64,000 nt of DNA, taken from assembly GCF_001591345.1 (NCBI RefSeq), contig NZ_BCUS01000012.1, forward strand, positions 20,322-84,321, read 5' to 3'. Positions within the stretch are counted from its first letter, which is position 1; each line of letters starts with the position of its first letter. Source of the DNA: Variovorax boronicumulans NBRC 103145. Its GTDB lineage: Bacteria > Pseudomonadota > Gammaproteobacteria > Burkholderiales > Burkholderiaceae_C. A program made the translations under genes and the position numbers. Below the pieces are notes generated by a model that saw only the letters and a program-made list of their open reading frames with translations, was not told the DNA's origin and searched no databases. Shown one piece after another: positions 53,256-64,000 of this stretch.

Positions 53256-54428
53256 TCAGAGATCGAAACGCGTGGCGCAGGCGTCCAGCGCGCCCAGCAG
53301 CTCGTCGCGCAGGGCCTGCGGGTCGTCCAGGCCGATCGACAGGCGGATGACCGGCCCTTCGACGTCGCAGAAATTGCGCCTGGCGAGTTCCTCCGCCGGG
53401 TAGAAGGCCGCGATGCTGCGCACGCCGCCCCAGCTGGCGCCGATGGCAAAGCGCTTCAGGCCGGCGAACAGCGCCCGGTAGGCGTCGTAGGGGCAGTCCA
53501 CGAGCTGCAGCGACATCACGCAGCCGGGCTGAGCGAAATCGCGTGCCCACAGCGCATGGTCCGGCGCGCCGGGCAGCGCCGGAAAGAGCATGCGGCGCAC
53601 GAGGCGGTGCGCGGCGAGTTGCCCGGCGATCAGGCGCGCGCTGGCGGCCTGGCGCTCCATGCGCACCTGCATCGTGTCCAGGCCCCGGGCCACCAGGAAG
53701 CAGTCCTCCGGGCTCACGGCCAGACCCATCAGCGACTGCAGGCCGCGCAAGGACCGGTACAGGCCTTCGTCCTGGGTGGTGACGCTGCCCATCAGCACGT
53801 CCGAATGGCCGCCCATGTACTTGGTGCATGCGTGAACGCACAGGTCGACGCCGTGCGCCAGCGCGGCAAAGCCCAGCGGACTGGCCCAGGTGTTGTCGAT
53901 GGCGGTCAGCACGCCACGGGCGCGCGCCACGGCGGTGATCGCCGGCACGTCCTCGACTTCCATCGTCACCGTGCCGGGCGACTCCAGCCAGATGAGCCGC
54001 GTGTTCGGGCGCACGAGGCGCTCGATGCCCGCGCCGATGCGCGGCGCATAGAACTCGACCTCGACGCCCAGCGCCTGCAGCCGTTCGACGGCGAAGGACT
54101 TGGCCAGGCCGTAGGCGGCATCGGTCATCAAGAGGTGGTCGCCCTTCTGGAGCAGCGCGAGCAGCACGCCGCAGATGGCCGCCTGTCCGGAAGGAAAGAC
54201 GATGCCGTGCGCGGCGCCGTCCAACTCGGCGATGCGCGCCTCGAGGGCGCGCTGCGTCGGCGTGCCCGTCGTGCCGTAGCTGAAGCCGTCCGGCAGGCGG
54301 GTGCGGCGATGCACGAAATCGTCGAGCGAATCGAAGACGACTGTGGAGGCGCGCCACACCGGCGGCGCCAGGCTGGCGAAGGCGGCGTCCGCAGGGGACG
54401 TGCCGGGATGGGAAATGGATGGGTTCAC
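53256..54428 (-). CDS. Cystathionine beta-lyase-like PLP enzyme (MetC family)
   Basis: A 390-residue Cys/Met-metabolism PLP enzyme. The substrate/PLP segment YGTTGTPTQRALEARIAEL, FPSGQAAICGVLL and the PLP lysine in HACTKYMGGHSDVLMG are clear. MetC-type enzymes cleave C-S bonds in cystathionine, cystine or related amino acids, releasing pyruvate and ammonia. The start is a GTG at 54428, 8 bp after the upstream gene, with no strong ribosome-binding site. Co-transcription with an importer suggests it degrades the imported amino acid rather than serving methionine synthesis. Confidence 0.88.
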   Translation of the reverse strand: MNPSISHPGTSPADAAFASLAPPVWRASTVVFDSLDDFVHRRTRLPDGFSYGTTGTPTQRALEARIAELDGAAHGIVFPSGQAAICGVLLALLQKGDHLLMTDAAYGLAKSFAVERLQALGVEVEFYAPRIGAGIERLVRPNTRLIWLESPGTVTMEVEDVPAITAVARARGVLTAIDNTWASPLGFAALAHGVDLCVHACTKYMGGHSDVLMGSVTTQDEGLYRSLRGLQSLMGLAVSPEDCFLVARGLDTMQVRMERQAASARLIAGQLAAHRLVRRMLFPALPGAPDHALWARDFAQPGCVMSLQLVDCPYDAYRALFAGLKRFAIGASWGGVRSIAAFYPAEELARRNFCDVEGPVIRLSIGLDDPQALRDELLGALDACATRFDL

Positions 54429-54436
54429 GATGGAAG

Positions 54437-54889
54437 TCAGTTCGCGGGGGCCGATTCGATGAGCTGCAGCGCGTGCTTCATCTGCTCGACGGCCATGGTT
54501 TCGAGGTCGGTGTAGACCTTCATCTCCACGCCCAGGCGGGTGAAGGTTTCGCGGGCGGTGGCGATCCGGGCCGGGTCCTGCGTCTTCGGGTTGGCCAGTG
54601 CCGCCTCCAGGCGCTTGTACTCGCTGGTGAGCAAAGCCGGCTGCTCGCCGAGGGCACGCAGGCCGGCGTTGGTCATCGAACGGATGCGCAGCAGCATCTT
54701 CACGTCCGACTGCTCCATCTCGCCCTGCGCCCGCTCCAGCGCCAGCTTGGCGGCCACCGCCTGCGGGCTGTCGGGCTTGCGGGTGGCCGCGAGGGTCTGG
54801 AACCTGGCGACGTCGCTGGAAAAGTCGTGCGCCCATGCGGGCGCCGCACACGCCAGGACCGTCACTGCAAGCGCTGTTCGAAGGTTCAT
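54437..54889 (-). CDS. Secreted alpha-helical protein of unknown function
   Basis: A 150-residue protein with a Sec signal peptide (MNLRTALAVTVLACAAPAWA) and a mature domain of about 130 residues that looks all-helical, rich in Ala, Leu, Glu and Arg, without cysteines. I do not recognise a family. Its size and charge pattern recall small periplasmic helical-bundle proteins. It is the first gene of the LysR-divergent operon, 8 bp before the PLP enzyme gene, so it probably serves the same substrate or stress, which is unknown. Confidence 0.8.
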   Translation of the reverse strand: MNLRTALAVTVLACAAPAWAHDFSSDVARFQTLAATRKPDSPQAVAAKLALERAQGEMEQSDVKMLLRIRSMTNAGLRALGEQPALLTSEYKRLEAALANPKTQDPARIATARETFTRLGVEMKVYTDLETMAVEQMKHALQLIESAPAN

Positions 54890-54971
54890 CTCGCGTCTTT
54901 CGGGAAGTGGCTGAAGACACCAACTCTAGGACGCTGGAGATAATCCGGATCGCGCCCGAAATTCTTTCTCC

Positions 54972-54986
54972 ATAAGCGGTTGTTAT
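54972..54986. promoter_or_regulatory. Candidate LysR-type operator (T-N11-A)
   Basis: ATAAGCGGTTGTTAT is a dyad with ATAA/TTAT ends that fits T-N11-A. It abuts the lysR start codon in the 97-bp divergent region, a position typical of autorepression and control of the divergent operon. Confidence 0.45.
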
Positions 54987-55902
54987 ATGTTGCTCCGAGA
55001 GATCGAGGTGTTCCGTTCCGTGATGTCCGTGGGCTCCGCGAGCAAGGCGGCGGCGCTGCTGGGCGTGACGCAGCCGGCCATCAGCCAGTCGCTGCGCAGG
55101 CTGGAGGAAGCCGCGGGCTTTCCCCTGTTCCGCCGGCTGCGCGGCCGCCTGCACCCCACGCCCGAAGCGCAGGCGCTGCTGGCCGAGGTCGAGCGCGTCT
55201 TCGTGGGCTTGAGCAGCATCGAGCACCGCATGCGCAGCCTCAAGCGCTTCGGCGTCAACACGCTGCGCATGGCGGTGTACCCGGCCTTCGGCCTGAGCTT
55301 CGTGCCGCGGGTGCTGTCGCGGCTGGTGGCCGAGCGCGGCGACGCCGACGCCCGTCCGCAGATTTCGCTGCAGGTGCTCAGTTCGCGGGAGGTGCACGAG
55401 GCCGTGCTGGGGCGCCAGGTCGACTTCGGGCTGATGGCCGACGAGATGCCGACGACCGGCCTGGAGCACTCCGAATTCGCGCGCTTTCCGGGCGTGGTGG
55501 TGATGCATGCCAAACACCGGCTGGCCCGCGCCAGGACCATCCAGCCGCATCAACTCGCCGAAGAGCCCTTCCTCGCGCTCAACCCGGAAGATGCGTCCCG
55601 GCGCCGCCTGGAGCGGGCGCTGGCGGACTGCAACGTCGCGTTGAGCGTGCTGGTCGAAACCCCTTACGCGGCCAGCGTGTGCGAGATGGCCCTGAGCGGC
55701 ATGGGCATCGGCGTCGTCAATCCGGTCACCGCGCTGGAGTACGCGCAGCGCGGCCTGGCCGTGCGCCCGCTGTCGCTGGAGGTGTCCTTCGCGGGCATGC
55801 TGGTGCTGCCGCCGGGACAGCCGCTGTCCGGCCTGGCGGTGCGCGTGCTCCAGCTCATGCGCATGCAGCTGGCCGAAGACCAGAAGGCCCTGGCGGGCCT
55901 TC

Positions 55903-55922
<20 letters not shown>
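54987..55922 (+). CDS. LysR-family transcriptional regulator
   Basis: A 311-residue regulator. The N-terminal winged helix-turn-helix ([32 protein letters not shown], residues about 9-40) is standard, followed by a linker helix and a periplasmic-binding-protein-like effector domain. It probably controls the divergent operon at 54889-50825 and itself. The inducer is likely an amino acid or its breakdown product. Its last 20 bp overlap the end of the convergent copper ATPase gene. Confidence 0.92.
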
Positions 55923-58125
<2,203 letters not shown>

Positions 58126-58173
58126 TCGCGTTCTCCGACAGGAAAGGGGGAAGCCCTTGAGGGGGAAGCGATC

Positions 58174-58204
58174 AGTGTCCAGGTTGACACGATGTGAAGG
58201 TCAA
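58174..58204 (-). promoter_or_regulatory. Candidate CueR/MerR-type promoter of the copper ATPase gene
   Basis: On the minus strand TTGACC (58204-58199), a 19-bp spacer and GACACT (58179-58174) have the long spacing typical of MerR-family-activated promoters. A TTGAC-N11-GTCAA dyad (58184-58204) overlaps it, slightly off-centre compared with well-known CueR sites. No cueR gene is in the window. Confidence 0.5.
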
Positions 58205-58228
58205 GCCCTGTCGCGCGATACCCTGGAA

Positions 58229-58256
58229 GAAAAAGCGCCGGCATGGCGGCCGGCGC
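58229..58256 (-). terminator. Rho-independent terminator of the cupredoxin gene
   Basis: On the minus strand a perfect 8-bp stem GCGCCGGC/GCCGGCGC (58249-58256 with 58235-58242) with a 6-nt loop is followed by TTTTTCTT. It lies 25 bp after the cupredoxin stop and separates it from the copper ATPase promoter. Confidence 0.8.
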
Positions 58257-58280
58257 GTGAAAGACGCGTGCGCATCACGC

Positions 58281-58772
58281 TCACTTGCCGGCCTTGCCCA
58301 CCAGCACCGCGCCCTTCATTCCGGCGTCGTAGTGGCCCGGCTGCAGGCAGCCGAAGTCGACCTTGCCGGCCTGGGTGAACTGCCAGACGATCTCGCCGGT
58401 CTTGCCCGCGGCCAGCGTGACCATGTTCGGATCGGCATGCTCCATCTCGGGGTTCTTCTTCATGGCCTCGTAGTGCGCCAGCAGCGCCTTCTCGGTCCCG
58501 AGCACGAGCTCGTGCTTCAGGACGCCGGAGTTCTTTACGACGAAGCGCACCGTCTCCCCCTGCCTGACCTTGATGTCCGCCGGCGTGAAGCGCATCGAGT
58601 CCGTCATGTCGACCTGGACCGTGCGCGTCACCTTGGCGGCTACGCCGGGCTTGCCGACGGCGGCTTCGGCATCGTGGCCGTGGCCACCGGCATGGGTGCC
58701 CGAGGCAAAGGCGCCAGCAGCGGCCAGTGCGGCCCCTACAGCGAAAACGGTGTTGCGGAAGGTGTGTGTCAT
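58281..58772 (-). CDS. Periplasmic cupredoxin-like copper protein
   Basis: A 163-residue blue-copper-fold protein. A Sec signal (about 1-23) is followed by a Gly/His-rich stretch (HAGGHGHD). The type 1 copper ligands are likely H87 (LKHELVLG), C142, H147 and M152 (GCLQPGHYDAGMKG). It resembles CopI-type cupredoxins found beside copper ATPases, which protect periplasmic enzymes from copper. It lies upstream of copA but is separated from it by a terminator, so each has its own transcript. Confidence 0.87.
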   Translation of the reverse strand: MTHTFRNTVFAVGAALAAAGAFASGTHAGGHGHDAEAAVGKPGVAAKVTRTVQVDMTDSMRFTPADIKVRQGETVRFVVKNSGVLKHELVLGTEKALLAHYEAMKKNPEMEHADPNMVTLAAGKTGEIVWQFTQAGKVDFGCLQPGHYDAGMKGAVLVGKAGK

Positions 58773-58900
58773 GGTGTCCTTGGAGGTTGCCGGAATGCCG
58801 CGACTCTAGGAAGCCAAGCCCGTCCACCGCCGATCACCCGGATTACAAAAAAGCAATCTGCACGTTCGACCTCTGTGCGTCGGCGACATGGGAATCGCCT

Positions 58901-58920
58901 TATTTTGCCCGGGCAAAATA
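58901..58920. promoter_or_regulatory. Perfect 20-bp palindrome with half-site TATTTTGCCC
   Basis: TATTTTGCCC is followed immediately by its reverse complement. It lies 128 bp upstream of the cupredoxin ATG and 116 bp upstream of CIRCE. It looks like a dimeric-repressor operator, but I cannot assign the regulator. It could act on either divergent gene. Confidence 0.6.
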
Positions 58921-59008
58921 TCCCAAGACGTCCCGCCCGGTGGCACCCGGACATCCGGTGTTTCCCCGGAAAAGCACGGCGGTGCCAAACGGCGGCAAGG
59001 GCGCCGCC

Positions 59009-59034
59009 CTTGAAAGGTCATCGAATGCCCTTAT
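59009..59034 (+). promoter_or_regulatory. Sigma-32-like heat-shock promoter of groESL
   Basis: CTTGAAA (59009-59015), a 12-nt spacer and CCCTTAT (59028-59034) resemble the sigma-32 consensus CTTGAAA/CCCCATNT. It abuts CIRCE, so groESL appears to have both heat-shock sigma activation and HrcA repression. Confidence 0.6.
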
Positions 59035-59036
59035 GA

Positions 59037-59063
59037 TTAGCACTCGCTGCTGACGAGTGCTAA
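59037..59063 (+). promoter_or_regulatory. CIRCE element (HrcA operator) of groESL
   Basis: A perfect TTAGCACTC-N9-GAGTGCTAA inverted repeat, the canonical CIRCE. It lies just downstream of the -10 box and 86 bp before the groES ATG. HrcA bound here represses groESL at normal temperature. Confidence 0.97.
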
Positions 59064-59149
59064 CAGCCCTCCCATCCAGTCGACAGGTCGCCGGTTTCTC
59101 CGGCGCCCGACCACAAACAAACCCGTTTCTTACCCTTCCAGGAGATGCA

Positions 59150-59440
59150 ATGAAACTTCGTCCTTTGGCCGATCGCGTGATCGTCAAGCGTGTTGACAGC
59201 GAAACCAAGACCGCCTCCGGCATCGTCATCCCCGACGCAGCCGCCGAAAAGCCCGATCAGGGTGAAGTCCTGGCCGTGGGCCCGGGCAAGCGCAACGACA
59301 AGGGCGAACTGGCCGCACTGACCGTCAAGGTCGGCGACCGCGTCCTGTTCGGCAAGTACAGCGGCCAGACCGTCAAGGTCGATGGCGACGAACTGCTCGT
59401 GATGAAGGAAGACGACCTGTTCGCAGTCGTCGAGAAGTAA
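59150..59440 (+). CDS. groES: Co-chaperonin GroES
   Basis: A 96-residue co-chaperonin, standard length. It starts [14 protein letters not shown] and has the mobile loop [19 protein letters not shown] that docks GroEL. The ATG at 59150 follows AGGAGAT. It caps the GroEL cage. It is first in the groESL operon, 55 bp before groEL. Confidence 0.98.
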   Translation: MKLRPLADRVIVKRVDSETKTASGIVIPDAAAEKPDQGEVLAVGPGKRNDKGELAALTVKVGDRVLFGKYSGQTVKVDGDELLVMKEDDLFAVVEK

Positions 59441-59489
59441 TTCTTCTCTTCCTTTCGATCCCATCCAAATTCAATCCATTCGGAGTTAA

Positions 59490-61151
<1,662 letters not shown>

Positions 61152-61256
61152 TTTCGCTCGCCCCCAGGCTGCGCGGCACTTCGTGTCCGCTACGCCAACC
61201 CCCTACCGGGGGCAACACCTGCGGCCCGGCAAAGCCGGTTCCGCGGTGTTTCGCGA
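61152..61256. repeat. GC-rich intergenic palindromic repeat, copy 2
   Basis: Between groEL and its terminator lie, in inverse orientation, the same ordered blocks as at 37528-37622: GCCCCCAGGCT, CACTTCGTGT, ACCCCCTACCGGGGG core and GCGGCCCGG. An additional CCGGCAAAGCCGG dyad follows. Like copy 1 it sits between convergent genes. Similarity was judged by eye. Confidence 0.55.
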
Positions 61257-61260
61257 AACA

Positions 61261-61289
61261 AAAAACCCGTCTTGCGACGGGTTTTTTTA
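61261..61289 (+). terminator. Rho-independent terminator of groESL
   Basis: An 11-bp stem AAAAACCCGTC/GACGGGTTTTT with loop TTGC (61261-61286) followed by further T residues. It is 110 bp after the groEL stop, and the A-run also makes it usable for the convergent xylulokinase transcript. Confidence 0.92.
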
Positions 61290-61316
61290 TGGGCGTTCGG
61301 TTTGTTGTTGTGCCGG

Positions 61317-62783
61317 CTAGCGGAACTGGTCGCGCAGCGCCATGTACAGCACCTGAAAACGCGCGTGCCGCGTCTTGTGTGCGCCAGCGCCTTCGGATGA
61401 AGGCGTCAGCGTCTGCTTCACCGGCGGCAGCGTGCACACCTCGGCCACAGCACCTCCATCGGCCAGCCACGCCAGCCGCGCCGCACCAAGCGCACCGCCC
61501 GTTTCGCTGCCCGCGTACAGCGTGAGCGACACCTGGAAGATGTCGGCCAGCAACTGCCCCCACCACACACTGCGCGCACCGCCCCCCACCAGCGCGACTT
61601 CACGCAGCGGCATGTCGGCCGGCAGGCGCAGCGTGTCGAAGCCATCGCGCAGCCCGAAGCTCACGCCCTCGACCACGGCGTAGGCAATCTCCGCGGGGCC
61701 ATGCGCATGCGTGAGGCCGAACAGCACCCCTTGCGCATTCGGGTTGTTGTGCGGCGAACGCTCGCCCGACAGGTACGGCAGGAACAGCGGGCAGCGCGCC
61801 CGGTCCGCCAGCGCGACCGATGCCGCCGCTTCGAGCAACGCCGCCTCGTCCGCGAACTTGAAGGTCTTCGCTGCCCAGCTCACCGCGCTGGCGGCCGAGA
61901 GCATCACCGACATCTGGTGCCAGCGCCTGGGCAGCGCGTGGCAGAAGGCGTGCATTGCCTGCGCGGGGTTCGGCAGGAAGCGGTCGGTCGAGACGAACAC
62001 CACGCCCGACGTGCCGAGCGAGACGAAGCCCTGCCCCGGCTCCACGAGCCCCATGCCGACCGCACTGGCGGCGTTGTCGCCCGCGCCGCCGGCGATCTTC
62101 ACGCCCTCGCACAGCCCCCAGCGCGCCGCCAGTTCCGGCTTGAGCAGCGCGGAGACTTCACTGCCCTCGACCAGCCGCGGCATGTGAGCGCGCGTGAGCC
62201 CCGTGGCGGCGAGCAGTTCGTCGGACCAGTCGCGCGCGCCCACGTCGAGCCACAGCGTGCCGGCCGCGTCGGACATCTCGCTGACCGCCTCGCCGCTGAG
62301 CATGAAGCGCAGCCAGTCCTTGGGCAGCAGCACGCGCGCCACGCGGGCGAAGACCTCGGGCTCGTGCTCGCGCACCCACAGCAGCTTGGGCGCGGTGAAG
62401 CCGGGCATCGCGAGGTTGCCCGCGATCTCGCCCAGGCGCGGCACGGCGCGCGTGAGCGCCTCGCACTGCGCACCGCTGCGGCCGTCGTTCCAGAGGATGG
62501 CCGGGCGCAGCACCTCGCCCGCCGCGTCGAGCAGCGTGGCGCCGTGCATCTGGCCCGACAAGCCGATGGCGCGCACCTGCGCCAGCGCCTTCGCATGCGT
62601 GGTGCGCAGCTCGGCCATGACCGCCTCGAGCGCCTGCCACCACTGGGCGGGCGCCTGCTCGGACCACAGCAGGTGCGGCCGGTCGACCGTGAGCGGCGCG
62701 CGTGCCACGCCGACGATGCGGTGATCGTCCGCGAGCAGCAATGCCTTGAGCTCGGACGTGCCGAGGTCGAGTCCCAGATACAA
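61317..62783 (-). CDS. xylB: Xylulokinase
   Basis: A 488-residue FGGY-family sugar kinase that phosphorylates D-xylulose to enter the pentose phosphate pathway. It starts with TTG at 62783 after GGGAGA. N-terminal phosphate loop GLDLGTSELKALLL, the QMHGATLLD substrate segment, and the C-terminal ATP site VALVGGGARSVWWGQLLAD are typical of XylB. Located after an AraC regulator and near a PfkB kinase, it probably belongs to a pentitol or hexitol pathway in which xylulose is an intermediate. Confidence 0.92.
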   Translation of the reverse strand: MYLGLDLGTSELKALLLADDHRIVGVARAPLTVDRPHLLWSEQAPAQWWQALEAVMAELRTTHAKALAQVRAIGLSGQMHGATLLDAAGEVLRPAILWNDGRSGAQCEALTRAVPRLGEIAGNLAMPGFTAPKLLWVREHEPEVFARVARVLLPKDWLRFMLSGEAVSEMSDAAGTLWLDVGARDWSDELLAATGLTRAHMPRLVEGSEVSALLKPELAARWGLCEGVKIAGGAGDNAASAVGMGLVEPGQGFVSLGTSGVVFVSTDRFLPNPAQAMHAFCHALPRRWHQMSVMLSAASAVSWAAKTFKFADEAALLEAAASVALADRARCPLFLPYLSGERSPHNNPNAQGVLFGLTHAHGPAEIAYAVVEGVSFGLRDGFDTLRLPADMPLREVALVGGGARSVWWGQLLADIFQVSLTLYAGSETGGALGAARLAWLADGGAVAEVCTLPPVKQTLTPSSEGAGAHKTRHARFQVLYMALRDQFR

Positions 62784-62835
62784 GATGGTCTCCCTGATGG
62801 CGCCTTCGGAGCGGGCGCGTTCGCCTTGAAAGAAG

Positions 62836-63777
62836 TCAGCCGAAGCGCGTGTCGGCCTGGCGCCTGAACTCGCTCGGCGTCATGCCCTTGATTTCGAGAA
62901 AGCGCCGGTTGAAGTTGGCCACGTTGTTGAAGCCCACCTGGTAGCAGATGTCGGTCACGTAGTGGTCGGTCTGCATCAGCAGGTGGCAGGCGCTGTTGAT
63001 GCGCACGCGGTTCACGAAGTCGGTGAAGCTGTTGCCGGTCGAGCGGCGGAAGAAGCGGCTGAAGCGGCTCTCGCTCATGCCCAGCTCGGCGGCGACGTCC
63101 GACATCGAGATCGAGTCGGTCATGTTGTTCGTGATGCGGTTCACGATGTCGTTGATCTGGTCGACCTGCGCATCGCCGTCGCTGCCCTGCACGCCCTGCA
63201 TCTGCACGCTCGACAGCAGCCGGTAGTCGGTGCACTGGGCCAGGTCGGCCATGAACTCGCAGAACAGGCCCAGGCGGCGCACGCCGCGCGCGGCCTTGAT
63301 GGCGTCCCAGTGCGCCAGCGCCTGCGCCGACATGCCGAAGAACTCGATGCCGTGGCGCGCGCGGTCGAGCAGCGGCATCACGTCGCGCAGTTCGGGAATC
63401 TCGGCGGCCGCGCGCTCGATGGGCTCGTGGCGGAACTGGATCACGCGGTCGCGCCCGGCCGCGCCTTCTTCGGGCACGTCCAGCGAGATCCAGTTGTGCG
63501 GCAGGCGCGGCCCGCACAGCACGAGGTGGCCGGGCTGGAACGGCCCGATCCAGTCGCCGATGAAGGCCTTGCCCGAGGTCTCGGTGATCAGGTGCAGCTC
63601 GTAGTCTTCATGGAAGTGCCATCGCACCAGCGGGCTCGGAAAGCCGTGCGCGAGGCAGCGCACCAGGCCGGTTTCTTCCGGGGCTTCGTAGCCCAGCGAC
63701 GGGGAGCGCGCGAAGTCGCGCTCCAGTTCGGGTTGGCGTTGACGAGGGATCGCGCGTTTGCGGGTGGTCGTGGTCAT
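62836..63777 (-). CDS. AraC-family transcriptional regulator
   Basis: A 313-residue regulator. The N-terminal half is a cupin-like sensor domain (LVRWHFHEDYELHLITET) and the C-terminal about 100 residues hold two helix-turn-helix motifs (MSDVAAELGMSESRFSRFFR and the ITDICYQVGFNNVANFNRRF-like segment). It lies between the two sugar-kinase genes in the same direction and probably activates the polyol/sugar cluster on sensing its substrate. Its start has no strong ribosome-binding site. Confidence 0.9.
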   Translation of the reverse strand: MTTTTRKRAIPRQRQPELERDFARSPSLGYEAPEETGLVRCLAHGFPSPLVRWHFHEDYELHLITETSGKAFIGDWIGPFQPGHLVLCGPRLPHNWISLDVPEEGAAGRDRVIQFRHEPIERAAAEIPELRDVMPLLDRARHGIEFFGMSAQALAHWDAIKAARGVRRLGLFCEFMADLAQCTDYRLLSSVQMQGVQGSDGDAQVDQINDIVNRITNNMTDSISMSDVAAELGMSESRFSRFFRRSTGNSFTDFVNRVRINSACHLLMQTDHYVTDICYQVGFNNVANFNRRFLEIKGMTPSEFRRQADTRFG

Positions 63778-63792
63778 GGCGGCACGGATCGA

Positions 63793-64000
63793 TCAGGGCC
63801 GGGAAGCGACGGCCTCGTTGTCTTCCTGCGAAAGCGCCGTGCGAACGGCTTCCAGCGTCGGTGGATCGGCGCCCTCGCGGGTGCAGTTCAGGGCCGCGGC
63901 GGTGGCGGCGAAGCGCATCACGGCGCGCCAGGCGTCGTCGCCGAGCTCAGCCAGTTGCGCCGGATGCTCGACGCCGTGCGCCAGCAGCGCCACCGACAGC
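63793..64000 (-). CDS. PfkB-family carbohydrate kinase (C-terminal fragment, gene continues past window)
   Basis: Only the last 68 or so residues are visible. The segment AVMRFAATAAALNCTREGADPPTLEAVRTAL is the C-terminal helix of ribokinase-like sugar kinases; the ALNCTREGA stretch is typical of fructokinase-type members. The annotated internal start is not the true one. It lies 15 bp upstream of the AraC gene, same strand. With xylulokinase this suggests a polyol pathway yielding both fructose and xylulose. Confidence 0.8.
   Translation of the reverse strand, partial: LSVALLAHGVEHPAQLAELGDDAWRAVMRFAATAAALNCTREGADPPTLEAVRTALSQEDNEAVASRP

Larger units (their letters stand above)
58773..59149. 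other. 377-bp divergent regulatory region, cupredoxin/groES
   Basis: No gene is supportable here. It holds an AT-rich patch with an imperfect GATT-N10-AATC dyad (58852-58869) near the cupredoxin start, a 20-bp perfect palindrome (58901-58920), a sigma-32-type promoter (59009-59034) and CIRCE (59037-59063), followed by the groES leader. Confidence 0.7.

Noticed and set aside
54437..54889. Secreted chorismate mutase for the small protein
   Set aside because: Size and signal peptide fit, but none of the AroQ active-site pattern of Arg, Lys and Glu residues could be placed.

Overview
The window reads as chromosome of a GC-rich Burkholderiales bacterium, most likely family Comamonadaceae and probably Variovorax or a close relative. 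The evidence is the gene order mlaFEDACB next to a YadGH-type exporter, pilMNOPQ-aroK-aroB-dgt opposite ponA, cyaY-lptM-lysA, the engB/cytochrome c4/resB-ccsB block, a CIRCE-controlled groESL, and short GC-rich intergenic repeats of a kind I associate with Comamonadaceae. This is inference from gene content; there is no rRNA or tRNA in the window. Almost all of it is core chromosome, densely packed, with many ATGA start/stop overlaps and several GTG and TTG starts.

Layout. 1-7054 (mostly minus): a YadGH-like ABC exporter (permease cut by the left edge) and the Mla phospholipid-transport operon, with a plus-strand lipoprotein serine hydrolase lodged between them. 7154-13413 (minus): gltD and gltB, both subunits of glutamate synthase. 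13592-14293: a RayT-type REP-associated transposase in an AT-rich setting. 14322-25037 (minus): a methyltransferase, a DUF1415 protein, an MFS transporter, dgt, aroB, aroK and the type IV pilus operon pilMNOPQ. 25289-29595: ponA (plus), cyaY (minus), lptM-lysA (plus). 29603-35716 (minus): msrPQ, system II cytochrome c maturation (resB, ccsB) and a dihaem cytochrome c4. 35788-40820: engB, an alpha/beta hydrolase, two LpxL/LpxM-type acyltransferases (minus) and metK with a structured leader.

40896-50817 is an iron-uptake island. A minus-strand operon encodes TonB receptor, PepSY reductase-like protein, small two-helix protein and a second TonB receptor. A divergent ClsC-like phospholipase D lipoprotein and a third TonB receptor follow. 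Two good Fur-box candidates sit at the receptor promoters, and the third receptor has a 17-bp perfect hairpin in its leader. 50825-55922 is a LysR-controlled cassette: a secreted protein of unknown function, a cystathionine beta-lyase-like PLP enzyme, and an amino-acid ABC importer lacking an ATPase gene. 55903-58772 is copper resistance (P-type ATPase and cupredoxin). 58773-61151 is groESL with a sigma-32-like promoter and CIRCE. 61317-64000 is part of a sugar or polyol catabolic cluster (xylulokinase, AraC regulator, PfkB kinase cut by the right edge).

I found no CRISPR array, prophage, tRNA or complete insertion sequence. The most promising unexplained items are: the metK leader, in which a hairpin loop could pair with the ribosome-binding site; the 17-bp hairpin before the third TonB receptor; a 20-bp perfect palindrome between the cupredoxin and groES genes; two related intergenic repeats between convergent genes alongside a RayT transposase; the LysR/lyase/ATPase-less importer cassette; and the hydrolase gene embedded antisense inside the mla-yadGH locus.
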